Positions 17,187 to 25,505 of a stretch of 42,133 bases of DNA are shown piece after piece. Numbering within the stretch: the stretch's first letter is position 1; the number at the start of each line of letters is the position of its first letter. The stretch comes from Parcubacteria group bacterium M6-OD1-4 (lineage in GTDB: Bacteria > Patescibacteriota > Patescibacteriia > Patescibacteriales > UBA12465): contig LSNS01000003.1 in the NCBI GenBank assembly GCA_003056205.1, positions 1 to 42,133 on the forward strand, given 5' to 3'. Made by a program: the position numbers and the translations under genes. The notes under the pieces are model-generated. The model was not told where the DNA came from, did no database searches, and worked only from the letters and a program-made list of their open reading frames with translations.

Positions 17187-18554
17187 TTAGAATTTCCATT
17201 TAAACAATTCTTTTACTTCTTTTAAAGCAGTTCCTAGGGCATCTTCGGTGGCCATGATAATGGGATTCATAAAGGGCCAAGGGGTTAAACTGGGATGAGC
17301 AATGTAATTGAATTTTAATAAGGACAGAATATTTAAACGTAAACCAATAGCAAAACTAGCTACTTCCGCCGAAGATATTAATCCCTTACCAAAAGCTTCA
17401 TAACCTACTAAACGTAGTCGCAATCCTGCAAAAATTAACTTTATTTCTAGAGGCTTCTTATCTAGCATGTCTCGGTAAATATCAGTGGTTTGGGCTCGAC
17501 CAATAACGACAATGCGATATCTTTTACGAGCTATAGTTTCCGTTAAACCGACGCCTGAATATTCTTTTCCCATCGTTTGAAAAGCGAAAGCTCCAGTAGC
17601 TCCAGCATATTTTATGGGATAGCCAGCAATTTGGAAACCAACAATTTTTGCTTGTTGAATAGCAGAGCTAGCTAATTCACTGGGACGATTGTCTTTAGTA
17701 ATTGCAGAAATTGGATCACAACAATCGCCACAAGCAAAAACATCTTTAACATTAGTTTTCATTTCTCTATCAACTAAAATTCCTTTACGATTAAATTTTA
17801 TTTCAGTACCTTTAATAATATCTAAATTAGGTTTAACCCCGGTAGCAACAATTACAAAATCAGCGAAAATTTTTGTTTTTTGTGAACCCTTTTTAATTAT
17901 TAACTCGGATTGTTTAGTCTTTGTTTTTTTAATTTCTAGAACTTGACTTCTAAACATAGTTTTAATACCATTTTTTTTCAGATGAGCAATAATCATGTTA
18001 GAAAATTCATGGTCCGCAAGATGTTCAGAAATACCACTATTATATTCGACTAAAGTAACTTGAAGTCCTTGTGATTTTAAAGCCCCTGCCATTTCAATAC
18101 CAATTACCCCGCCACCAATAATAGCTACTTTCCTTTCGGCCTTAGCAAACTTTTGAATTTGGGCGATGTCAGCGCTGGTGCGAACTGTTAGTACATTTTT
18201 AGCCTCCAGCCCTTTAATTTTCGGTTTAACTGGGGAAGCGCCAGTGGAAATTACTAAATAATCATAAGTCAATAAACGGCCAGTATTAGTTTTAACTTGT
18301 TTACGATTGGTATCTAAGCTAATTGCTTTTTCGTGAATAATTTTAAAACCATATTTAGTGAACATTTTTTCAGGCTGAATCGTATCCTTTAATCGAGCTT
18401 GGCCGGTAATAATATAAGGGGCACTACAACGACAATAAATATTTTTCTCATCAGATAAAATAGTAGTTTTAAATTTTCCTTTTTTTAGTTGAGCAGGGAC
18501 AATCAAACTAAACATTCCGGCTCCGCCACAACCAATGGCTAGTATTCTTTTCAT
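17187..18554 (-). CDS. FAD-dependent pyridine nucleotide-disulfide oxidoreductase (NADH oxidase / CoA-disulfide reductase-like)
   Basis: GCGGAGMFSLIVPAQL, single redox Cys in CSAPY, second Rossmann VAIIGGGVIGIEMAGAL, DVFACGDCCD. Confidence 0.88.
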   Translation of the reverse strand: MKRILAIGCGGAGMFSLIVPAQLKKGKFKTTILSDEKNIYCRCSAPYIITGQARLKDTIQPEKMFTKYGFKIIHEKAISLDTNRKQVKTNTGRLLTYDYLVISTGASPVKPKIKGLEAKNVLTVRTSADIAQIQKFAKAERKVAIIGGGVIGIEMAGALKSQGLQVTLVEYNSGISEHLADHEFSNMIIAHLKKNGIKTMFRSQVLEIKKTKTKQSELIIKKGSQKTKIFADFVIVATGVKPNLDIIKGTEIKFNRKGILVDREMKTNVKDVFACGDCCDPISAITKDNRPSELASSAIQQAKIVGFQIAGYPIKYAGATGAFAFQTMGKEYSGVGLTETIARKRYRIVVIGRAQTTDIYRDMLDKKPLEIKLIFAGLRLRLVGYEAFGKGLISSAEVASFAIGLRLNILSLLKFNYIAHPSLTPWPFMNPIIMATEDALGTALKEVKELFKWKF

Positions 18555-18587
18555 ATGATTTTATTTATTTTAAAATATATTAGTTTA

Positions 18588-19118
18588 TTATTTAGAAATT
18601 TTATAATCAATTAATTTTTCCGTGATTATTCCCTGAGGAATTGAAACTAGTGCCATAGTTAATAATAGGATTAAAGAATACATCCAACCAAAATAAGAGA
18701 TCAAAACTGGTGCCCATTGTAATTTTATACCTCGATTGTAAAGAAAACTTATTAAAAACCTATTTTTAACTCCTTGATTTTGCAAGTCTTTCATTAAAGG
18801 ATACCAAACATAAATTGGTCCAGCAGAGATAATTCCCGCCAGTATTGATATTAACCATCCTTTTAAACCAGCTTTTTCGCCCATTAATTTTTTTAAAGTT
18901 TTGTTGTCTATAAAATAATTCATTAAAAGCATGATAATATAAACTATTAAAAAAGCAGGTAGTATTTGAAGTGATAATTTAAGAAAAGAGTTCAAGACTA
19001 AAGCTCCCTTATCAGGAAAGATAAAGTATAAAGGGAAAAATAATAGTATAATAATAATTAAAAAATACCATTTAAAATTATTTTTCTTTTTTAAATTAGT
19101 TTTTTTAAGAGTTTCCAT
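18588..19118 (-). CDS. Permease half-protein (UPF0718/DUF318-like), second half
   Basis: 4-5 TM segments; AGIISAGPIYVWYPLMKDLQNQGVKNRFLISFLYNRGIKLQWAPV. Confidence 0.6.
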   Translation of the reverse strand: METLKKTNLKKKNNFKWYFLIIIILLFFPLYFIFPDKGALVLNSFLKLSLQILPAFLIVYIIMLLMNYFIDNKTLKKLMGEKAGLKGWLISILAGIISAGPIYVWYPLMKDLQNQGVKNRFLISFLYNRGIKLQWAPVLISYFGWMYSLILLLTMALVSIPQGIITEKLIDYKISK

Positions 19119-19123
19119 ATTTA

Positions 19124-19558
19124 TTAAATAATGCTAAGCAAAAAAACAGTAAAAATAGCAACAATAATAGCTATTAAGAAAGCACTTATATTTCTAAAAA
19201 TAGCAAATCGTTTTCCCATAATTAATGATTCGGCTGGAAATTGGATTATTCCTACTGTTGTCCAAGAGACCATAAAGGCGGTAACAGCTATTAAACTGAT
19301 TCCTGCTTTCAAAAAACCGTTTCCTAAAATATAAGCTGTAATTGGATTGCCAGTCAATAGACTGCCTAGCACGCTACCAATAATAGGGTCAAAGAATAAA
19401 TTTCCAGTGAATATTTGTCCATAAACAGATTTAGGAATTAAAGTCATTAATACACTTATTAATATCAAAATTCCCAAAAGGATTGGAAGAATATCCCACA
19501 AACCTTGAAGTGATTTATTGTTAGCTTCTTTAAGTTTTGGATAATTTATTTTTTTCAC
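19124..19558 (-). CDS. Permease half-protein (UPF0718/DUF318-like), first half
   Basis: 3-4 TM segments; GSVLGSLLTGNPITAYILGNGFLKAGISLIAVTAFMVSWTTVG; 5 nt upstream of the other half. Confidence 0.6.
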   Translation of the reverse strand: MKKINYPKLKEANNKSLQGLWDILPILLGILILISVLMTLIPKSVYGQIFTGNLFFDPIIGSVLGSLLTGNPITAYILGNGFLKAGISLIAVTAFMVSWTTVGIIQFPAESLIMGKRFAIFRNISAFLIAIIVAIFTVFLLSII

Positions 19559-19813
19559 TTTATTTTTTAGTTAGATAGAAATAAACAAATTAAAAGTTCT
19601 ATTAGTAATTATAAAATCTTTATTATTGTTTTTAGTATTTTAATTATAACACTAATTGCTAATAATTTCTTAGCCAAATGAATAATCTCATATTTTCTGG
19701 AGAGTTTTAAGTTTTAATATCAATTTTTATACTGAAGTGTTATGATGTCCATAGATAAGATTTCTATTTATTCTTAAGGGGTTTTTAATCATTTTTAATA
19801 GTTATTATTTTAT

Positions 19814-20617
19814 ATGTCTAGTTCTAAAAAAGTTGGTTTAGCTTTAGGTTCTGGTGCTTATCGCGGATTTGCGCATATTGGTGTAATTAAATCGTTAAAA
19901 AAGAATAAAATTCCCATTGATTATTTAAGTGGTTGTAGCGCTGGAGCCTGGATTGCGGCTTATTATGCTGCCTTTAAAGATCTTCGTCAAGTAAAAAAAG
20001 ATTTAATTAATAATAAGAAAGAAAGCGTTTCTTTATTATTAGATTTTGATTGGTCGGCAGGGTTAGTGAGTGGACAAAAATTAATCAGCTATTTAGAAAA
20101 AAGATTACCAGGTCGTAATTTTTCTTCTTTAAAAATTCCTTTACAAATTGTGGCAACAAATTTATCAACTGGTCAGGCCTTTGTTTTTGATCATGGAAAT
20201 TTAGCCCAAGCTGTACGCGCTAGTATTTCCGTTCCTCTCATCTTTAAACCTTTTTCTTATCAAGGTAAATTATTGATTGATGGCGGTTTGTCTAACCCTG
20301 TTCCAGGTGATTTAGTTAGAAAGATGGGCGCCGATTTAGTTATTGGTGTTAATTTATATCATCAAAAAGAATTTAAAACTGGTCGGGTAATGATGTCTAA
20401 TATTTTTAGAAGAGCGGAAAGAATAATTCTTTATAATTTAGCGCAAGCCTCCCTTCAAAATTGTGATGTAGTTATTAATCCTGATATTTCTCGTTATACT
20501 GGTAAAAGTGGTTTTATTAAATATTTTACCAAAGAAGCTGCTGACCAGATTATTTTAATTGGTGAACAAGCTACTGATAAAATGATGCCAATTATTAAAG
20601 CTAAATTAAAAACATAA
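19814..20617 (+). CDS. Patatin-like phospholipase (RssA/YlbK family)
   Basis: GSGAYRGFAHIGVI, GCSAGA (GxSxG), LIDGGLSNPVP (DGG). Confidence 0.93.
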   Translation: MSSSKKVGLALGSGAYRGFAHIGVIKSLKKNKIPIDYLSGCSAGAWIAAYYAAFKDLRQVKKDLINNKKESVSLLLDFDWSAGLVSGQKLISYLEKRLPGRNFSSLKIPLQIVATNLSTGQAFVFDHGNLAQAVRASISVPLIFKPFSYQGKLLIDGGLSNPVPGDLVRKMGADLVIGVNLYHQKEFKTGRVMMSNIFRRAERIILYNLAQASLQNCDVVINPDISRYTGKSGFIKYFTKEAADQIILIGEQATDKMMPIIKAKLKT

Positions 20618-20622
20618 TTTTT

Positions 20623-21660
20623 ATGAAATATAAATTATACACTACCTCACAAAGTGCCTGGGAGGGAATGTTTCGGGCGATGGCTCGTGCCCAGCAGACA
20701 ATTTATTTGGAGATGTATATTTTTTTAGATGATACTCAGCGGACTCATAACTTTTTAAAATTATTAAAAGATCAAGCCCGAGCGGGACGAGAAATAATTG
20801 TTATTGCTGATTCTTTTGGGAGCTCCGCTTTACATCGAAAAACTATTAAAGAAATGCGTGCTGTTGGAATTGAATTTATTTATTTTAGTCATTGGTTTCG
20901 CCATACCCATCGTAAAATTTTGATTATTGACCAACGAGTCGCTTTTATTGGTGGTGTTAATATTGAGGAAAAGACTCGGAGTTGGCGAGATTTACAAATT
21001 AAACTTCAGGGAAAAATTATTAGTCCGCTCTTAAAATCTTTTGCTTATAGCTATGAAATGGCTGGTGGACAGAAAGAATCAATCTTAAAATTTAGTCGTA
21101 AACCAGTGGTTCAAAAGATTAAATCCTGGATAATCGACAATTTTGCGACGACCTCTAAGGCCTATTATCTTAATAATTATTATAAGAAAAAAATAATTGA
21201 AGCTCAACATTCTATTATTATTGTTACCCCTTATTTATTACCACCACGCTGGCTAATTGCTCTCTTAGATAATGCCTGTCGCCGAGGAGTTAAAGTAGAA
21301 ATTTTAATTCCCAACGATACTGATGTTAAACCATTAAATAAAGTGAATTATTTGAATGCTTGTCATCTCACTGACCTGGGAATTAAATTTTATTTAATGC
21401 CCACCATGAACCACGCTAAAATTATGTTAATTGATGGCTTAGAAGGTGTGCTCGGTTCACAAAATATGGATGTTTTATCCTTTAATTGGAATATTGAATT
21501 AGGGATGTTTTTCCGACAAAAGAATTTAGTCCATGATTTGTTAAAAATTATTGAACGCTGGAAATCAGAAGCAATTGTCACGGAAATCTTTAATCGGAAA
21601 ATTAAAATTACTGATCGTTTCCTAATGTTTATTCTAAAAATATTTTATACTATTTTTTAA
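20623..21660 (+). CDS. Phospholipase D / cardiolipin synthase-like protein
   Basis: Two HKD-type motifs: HTHRKILIIDQRVAFIGGVNI and NHAKIMLIDGLEGVLGSQNMD. Confidence 0.9.
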   Translation: MKYKLYTTSQSAWEGMFRAMARAQQTIYLEMYIFLDDTQRTHNFLKLLKDQARAGREIIVIADSFGSSALHRKTIKEMRAVGIEFIYFSHWFRHTHRKILIIDQRVAFIGGVNIEEKTRSWRDLQIKLQGKIISPLLKSFAYSYEMAGGQKESILKFSRKPVVQKIKSWIIDNFATTSKAYYLNNYYKKKIIEAQHSIIIVTPYLLPPRWLIALLDNACRRGVKVEILIPNDTDVKPLNKVNYLNACHLTDLGIKFYLMPTMNHAKIMLIDGLEGVLGSQNMDVLSFNWNIELGMFFRQKNLVHDLLKIIERWKSEAIVTEIFNRKIKITDRFLMFILKIFYTIF

Positions 21661-21707
21661 CGGGTTGAAGATAATCAATTAGCCTACTTTATCATTAGAA
21701 AATCTAG

Positions 21708-21729
21708 AGCCTCTAAGGCTTGTTTTTTT
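21708..21729 (+). terminator. Intrinsic terminator of patatin-PLD operon
   Basis: AGCCT-cta-AGGCT followed by TGTTTTTTT. Confidence 0.55.
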
Positions 21730-21748
21730 ATAACTTTTCCGCTATAAT
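21720..21748 (+). promoter_or_regulatory. Promoter TTGTTT-17-TATAAT for uvrA-family gene
   Basis: TTGTTT 21720-21725; TATAAT 21743-21748. Confidence 0.55.
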
Positions 21749-21814
21749 ACGGGAAATGTTTAATCGCTTTTAATTACTAAGCTTTTTCTTTGAGCTTTAA
21801 TTTTTTTTATTTTT

Positions 21815-24307
21815 ATGCACAATCCTGACCGGACTATTAAAATTAGAGGAGCGAAAACTCATAATTTAAAAAATATCGATTTAGATCTTCCCCGTAATCA
21901 ATTAATTGTGATTACTGGTTTATCGGGTTCGGGCAAGTCGTCTTTAGCTTTTGATACAATTTTTGCTGAAGGGCAGCGCCGTTACCTTGAATCTCTATCT
22001 TCCTATGCCCAACAATTTGTTGGTTTGCTGGATCGAGCGGAAGTAGATTTAATTGAGGGACTCTCACCAGCTATTTCTATTGACCAACGAACTATGGGTC
22101 ATAATCCTCGATCGACCGTGGGGACTATTACAAAAATTTATGATTATTTAAGATTATTATATGCCCGTTCTGGAACAGCTTATTGCTTAGATTGTCAGCA
22201 AGCCTTTAAAAAACAAGTTCGTGAAAAAAAGATTATTAAAACTAAAAACAATAAAAAAAGTTCTACTTCTAAATTAGAAAAAATTTTAGTTTGCCCCCAC
22301 TGCTCAGCAACTCGTTCTACTCTAGAACCACGTGATTTTTCTTTTAATTCCGCACATGGAGCTTGTTCAACTTGTGGAGGACTAGGGACTAAATTAGAGA
22401 TAGATCCGCGTTTAATCTTTAATTCTAGACTTAGTATTCTGGAGGGAGCGATTAAAGCTCTTCCTCGACTTAATCAAACTAGTAGTTTATTCCTAGAGTT
22501 AGAAGACTTAGCTACTCGTCATAGTTTTAATTTAAATTCAGCTATTAAAGACTTAAGTTTAGAGCAACAGAACTTTATACTAACTGGGGATAATCAGTTT
22601 TCTGGTTTGGTAACTTATTTGGATAATAAATATCAAGAAACCAAATCTAGTTTTGTTAAACAAGAGCTAGAAAAAGTAATGCACGTTTCTCTTTGCTCTT
22701 CTTGCCAGGGGGCACGCTTACAGGATAGCTCTTTGGCAGTAAAAATTAACAAGATTTCTATTAGTGATTTAAGTAATAAAAATGTTAAGGAATTACTTCA
22801 ATTGTTTAATAACTGGTTAAAGAAACTTTCCCCAGAAAGTGCGATGGGAAAAATTCGGGAACCAATAATTAAAGAAATAATTAAAAATTTAAAATTTTTA
22901 GTTAATGTTGGTCTAGATTATTTAACCCTTAATCGTAGTGTTACTACTTTATCCGGAGGAGAAGTCCAGCGAATTCGTTTAGCTTCACAGGTGGGATCAA
23001 CCTTGAGTGGAGTCTTGTATGTTTTAGACGAACCCTCAATTGGTTTACATCAACGTGATAATGATCGCTTAATTAAGATTTTAAAAAAACTACGAGATAA
23101 TGGTAATACGGTTATTGTTGTGGAACATGATGCGACGATGATGTTGGCCGCTGATTATTTAGTAGATATTGGTTTAGGAGCTGGAGAACTTGGTGGTCGG
23201 GTTTTATTTGCCGGACAGCCTTTGGATATTAAAAATTGTCAAGAGTCTTTAACTAGTGCTTATTTATTTGGCAGAAAAAAAATTGCTGAAAAAGATAGTT
23301 ATCGTCTGGGTAATGGTCAGTTTTTAGAAATTCTGGGAGCCCGAGAACATAATTTGAAAAACATTGATGTTCAAATTCCTTTAGGGGAACTGATTGCTCT
23401 CACCGGTGTTTCTGGTTCGGGGAAATCTACTCTTTTGAATGACATTTTAGTTAAAGCTTTAAATCGTCAATTCTATCATAGTAAAGATGAGCCGGGGCTT
23501 TACCGAGAATTAAAAGGCTTAGAATATATTAATAAAGTTATCAATATTGATCAATCGCCGATTGGGCGGACTCCTCGTTCTAATCCGGCAACTTATACTG
23601 GTCTTTTTACTTATATTCGTGATTTATTTGCACAAACCCCTGAAGCTAAATTACATGGTCTAACTGCTGGACATTTTTCTTTTAATGTTATTGGTGGTCG
23701 TTGTGAGAATTGCGCTGGTGAAGGGGCGGTTAAAGTTGAAATGCAATTTTTAACTGATGTTTATTTAACTTGTGAAGTTTGTGGCGGACAAAAATTTCAG
23801 CCAAAAATTCTCGATGTTTTGTATCATGGTAAAAATATTTATGAAATTTTAGAAATGACGGTGGGGGAGGCAAAAGATTTTTTTAGTGATCAACCCCCTC
23901 TGAGCCAAAAATTAAAAACTCTTGATGAAGTGGGACTAAGTTATATTAAGTTGGGGCAAAGTGCAACTACTTTTTCTGGCGGTGAAGCTCAACGCATTAA
24001 ATTAGCAACGGAGTTATCTCGGCGAGCAACTGGTAAAACGCTTTATATTCTTGATGAACCTACAACTGGTTTACACTTTGCGGATATTGAACGTTTACTA
24101 AAAGTTCTTAATATTTTAGTTGATCAAGGAAATACTGTTTTAATCATTGAACACAATCTGGATCTTATTAAATCTGTTGATTGGGTGATTGATCTTGGAC
24201 CAGAAGGGGGAGAAGCTGGTGGATATTTAATTACCGCTGGGACTCCACGAGCAGTCGCGCAAGTAAAACGTAGTTATACTGGGCAATACTTAAAGAAAAT
24301 TTTATAG
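21815..24307 (+). CDS. uvrA: UvrA-family excinuclease ATPase lacking the UvrB-binding domain
   Basis: [37 protein letters not shown], two ABC ATPase units, zinc modules CPHC...CSTC and CENC...CEVC; 830 aa. Confidence 0.93.
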   Translation: MHNPDRTIKIRGAKTHNLKNIDLDLPRNQLIVITGLSGSGKSSLAFDTIFAEGQRRYLESLSSYAQQFVGLLDRAEVDLIEGLSPAISIDQRTMGHNPRSTVGTITKIYDYLRLLYARSGTAYCLDCQQAFKKQVREKKIIKTKNNKKSSTSKLEKILVCPHCSATRSTLEPRDFSFNSAHGACSTCGGLGTKLEIDPRLIFNSRLSILEGAIKALPRLNQTSSLFLELEDLATRHSFNLNSAIKDLSLEQQNFILTGDNQFSGLVTYLDNKYQETKSSFVKQELEKVMHVSLCSSCQGARLQDSSLAVKINKISISDLSNKNVKELLQLFNNWLKKLSPESAMGKIREPIIKEIIKNLKFLVNVGLDYLTLNRSVTTLSGGEVQRIRLASQVGSTLSGVLYVLDEPSIGLHQRDNDRLIKILKKLRDNGNTVIVVEHDATMMLAADYLVDIGLGAGELGGRVLFAGQPLDIKNCQESLTSAYLFGRKKIAEKDSYRLGNGQFLEILGAREHNLKNIDVQIPLGELIALTGVSGSGKSTLLNDILVKALNRQFYHSKDEPGLYRELKGLEYINKVINIDQSPIGRTPRSNPATYTGLFTYIRDLFAQTPEAKLHGLTAGHFSFNVIGGRCENCAGEGAVKVEMQFLTDVYLTCEVCGGQKFQPKILDVLYHGKNIYEILEMTVGEAKDFFSDQPPLSQKLKTLDEVGLSYIKLGQSATTFSGGEAQRIKLATELSRRATGKTLYILDEPTTGLHFADIERLLKVLNILVDQGNTVLIIEHNLDLIKSVDWVIDLGPEGGEAGGYLITAGTPRAVAQVKRSYTGQYLKKIL

Positions 24308-24314
24308 CTAAATT

Positions 24315-24338
24315 AAAACCCCTTAAGCAGGGGTTTTT
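24315..24338. terminator. Bidirectional intrinsic terminator
   Basis: AAAACCCC-ttaagca-GGGGTTTTT between convergent genes. Confidence 0.8.
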
Positions 24339-24351
24339 AATAGTAATAATT

Positions 24352-24852
24352 TTATTTGAGAATAGCTAGAATTTTTAATTCTAGTTTTTTATTATCAGTA
24401 TTTAAAGTGGCAAAACTAGCTTGGTATCCACTTCCTGCTAAATTCCCAGGATTAGCGATTATAGTATTTTTATTTTTTTTTAAAGTTGGACGATGAGTAT
24501 GTCCGTAAAAAATAAAATCTAAGTCATTTTTTTTAGCTTTTAAGATTAAATTTATTTTTTCTAGTTGATGACAAAAGCCAATATTCAGATTAGCTATTTT
24601 TATAATTCCAATTTCTTGGTAATAGCCGATGTTTTTATATCTTTGAAGCTCAGAATTAGAATAAATTTCGGCATTACCATTAGTTATAAAAATTTGACCA
24701 GAGAATTCACTGGCCAAATAGTCTATAGTTTCGATAGTCGTAGCGTCACCACAAAAAATAATTTTTTCTATTTTATTATTTTGACACCAATTTAAACATT
24801 TTTTTAAATTAGGAAGATTATCATGAATGTCTGAAACAATGACAATTAACAT
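24352..24852 (-). CDS. YfcE/MJ0936-family metallophosphoesterase
   Basis: VIVSDIHDNLPNL, IFCGDA, NGNAE, YGHTHRP, NPGNLAGSGY. Confidence 0.9.
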   Translation of the reverse strand: MLIVIVSDIHDNLPNLKKCLNWCQNNKIEKIIFCGDATTIETIDYLASEFSGQIFITNGNAEIYSNSELQRYKNIGYYQEIGIIKIANLNIGFCHQLEKINLILKAKKNDLDFIFYGHTHRPTLKKNKNTIIANPGNLAGSGYQASFATLNTDNKKLELKILAILK

Positions 24853-24867
24853 AGAAAATTTCTAATT

Positions 24868-25443
24868 TTATTCTTTATTTCGTAACTTTATTTCATAACT
24901 CATTACTTCTAATTTCCGAAGGTGATTCCTAGCTTGGTCATATTTAGTCCGAAGATAGCCAGTAAAGTCAAAGTCTACTAGCTGGGCCATAATTTCATTG
25001 GCAATTTTTTTTATTTTAGCAACGGCTGTAAAATCCCCTTGAGCCGCTTGATTAGTGGCAAAACGTACAAGTTCACCAATCATGTCGCACAAGCCCCCTA
25101 GATAAGCCTCATAATTTAAAGATAATTCTTTAACTTTTAAGATCTTTTTATTTTTAATTATGGAATAAAAAGTTTTTCCTTCTAAATATTCTTCGGCAGC
25201 GGCACGATAAGCACCTTCTCGTTGAAGACGATTTTGACCAAACTCTTTTTCTAATTTTTTAAAATTCTTCTCTATGGTAATAAATTTTTCTTCAGCAATT
25301 TTATAATCTTGACGTTGTAAAGCAAAAATAGTTTTTTTAGCTTCAAATAGGATTTGATTAGAAATATTGATAATTTGGTGTCTTTCCGATTCGTTTCGTT
25401 GATAATCTTGTCGGAGATTATTTAAAAATTTAGCATTAATCAT
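24868..25443 (-). CDS. Translin-family protein
   Basis: AYRAAAEEYLEGKTFYSI, YEAYLGGLCDMIGELVRFATNQAAQGDF, LRTKYDQARNHLRKLEVMSYEIKLR aligns by eye with the translin C-terminal half (DYLSGVLILASELSRL...GDY...LRKRYDGLKYDVKKVEEVVYDLSIR). Confidence 0.75.
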   Translation of the reverse strand: MINAKFLNNLRQDYQRNESERHQIINISNQILFEAKKTIFALQRQDYKIAEEKFITIEKNFKKLEKEFGQNRLQREGAYRAAAEEYLEGKTFYSIIKNKKILKVKELSLNYEAYLGGLCDMIGELVRFATNQAAQGDFTAVAKIKKIANEIMAQLVDFDFTGYLRTKYDQARNHLRKLEVMSYEIKLRNKE

Positions 25444-25505
25444 AGAAAAATTTATTTTTATAATGTTAAGAGCGAATTATTTTTTTAATTTAATTATTAA
25501 CTGTT

